Assembly (NCBI GenBank): GCA_021827285.1
Contig: JAKAWM010000220.1
Span: forward strand, 1 to 5,397
Origin: Actinomycetes bacterium
GTDB taxonomy: Bacteria > Actinomycetota > Acidimicrobiia > Acidimicrobiales > Palsa-688
DNA length: 5,397 nucleotides
Direction: 5' to 3'
Within the stretch, counting starts at the first letter, position 1. The number at the start of each line of letters is the position of its first letter. A program made the position numbers and the translations under genes. Shown here piece by piece: positions 5,152-5,397 of the stretch. The notes under the pieces were generated by a model. It did no database searches, was not told the origin of the DNA, and saw nothing but the letters and a program-made list of their open reading frames with translations.

Positions 5152-5397
5152 CTAGTGCTCTGATGCGAAAATTCAGGCGGTGCAGTGAACGCGACAGTGT
5201 GGCCGCACGGCGGCGGGGTTTGGCGGGGCGGACTCCCGCTCGGTGCGTAGGCCCCGAAGGTCAGGCTGCTGCTGGGCTCAGGGTGACGTTGTGACCGAGC
5301 GCCAAGAGTTGACGGACGAGGTCGCGGGTGCGTCGCTCGGTGTTGACGCGGCGTTCGTAGAAGTCGGCGCCGAGGTCTTCGAAGCGGGCGGTTGGTT
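5152..5397 (-). mobile_element. end of an insertion sequence (continues beyond the window)
   Basis: The transposase tail on the - strand implies that its IS ends between the transposase stop (5261) and the gene stopping at 5151. A tandem CTAGCTAG (5148-5155) lies at the likely junction, followed by TGCTCTGATGCG, a possible terminal repeat. The other end is outside the window, so neither the inverted repeat nor a target duplication can be confirmed. The exact left limit is inferred. Confidence 0.5.
5261..5397 (-). CDS. IS transposase, C-terminal fragment (5' end beyond the window)
   Basis: Reading the - strand from the right edge gives 44 codons ending at TGA (5263-5261). The peptide contains Arg-Phe-Glu-Asp-Leu-Gly-Ala-Asp-Phe-Tyr, an Arg-rich helix (Arg15, Arg16, Arg21, Arg22, Arg24), Leu-Val-Arg-Gln-Leu and Gly-His-Asn-Val-Thr-Leu, and ends in Pro-Ala-Ala-Ala. 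From memory, this pattern is common at the C-termini of actinobacterial IS transposases. The catalytic part is not visible, so I do not assign the IS family. The fragment is cut only by the window edge; nothing shows that the element is broken. It is convergent with the gene ending at 5151. Confidence 0.65.
   Translation of the reverse strand, partial: PTARFEDLGADFYERRVNTERRTRDLVRQLLALGHNVTLSPAAA

Overview
The window comes from a high-GC Gram-positive bacterium, most likely an actinobacterium. Codon third positions are mostly G or C. Starts are led by AAGGAG-type ribosome sites. The secreted proteins carry Ala-X-Ala signal peptides, Thr/Pro linkers and a CHAP cell-wall hydrolase. The right edge carries the end of an insertion sequence, so this is probably accessory DNA (inference). 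I cannot name the genus.

Layout, left to right on the + strand: the probable tail of an upstream gene (about 3-47); a 79-residue protein with two membrane segments (63-302); a small soluble basic protein (481-786) whose coding signal begins further upstream, at a good ribosome site and TTG codon at 361, but is cut by an in-frame TAA at 373; a 72-residue single-pass membrane protein overlapping it by ATGA (783-1001); a 605-residue secreted CHAP amidase/endopeptidase with two near-identical C-terminal SH3-like modules (1068-2885); a gene-poor stretch (2886-3249); a 528-residue secreted protein of unknown function with a possible DUF4352/telokin-like first domain (3250-4836); and a short acidic, apparently exported protein without a clear start (listed 4882-5151, open from 4837). 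On the - strand, the C-terminal 44 codons of an IS transposase run in from the right edge (5397-5261).

Every + strand gene points the same way, and most products sit in the membrane or outside it. A reasonable reading is one cell-envelope module: small membrane proteins, a wall-cutting enzyme anchored to the wall by SH3-like repeats, and secreted Ig-like or unknown proteins. Such a set could belong to a conjugation/type IV secretion locus that must open the wall, or to a surface-remodelling locus. No ATPase, relaxase, coupling protein or phage structural gene lies in the window, so the module's purpose stays open.

The most useful leads are the apparent nonsense codon in the 361-786 gene, the start-less exported reading frame after 4836, the 528-residue orphan secreted protein, and the 71%-identical tandem modules that could recombine in frame. 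I found no tRNA, rRNA, CRISPR array, riboswitch or convincing promoter.
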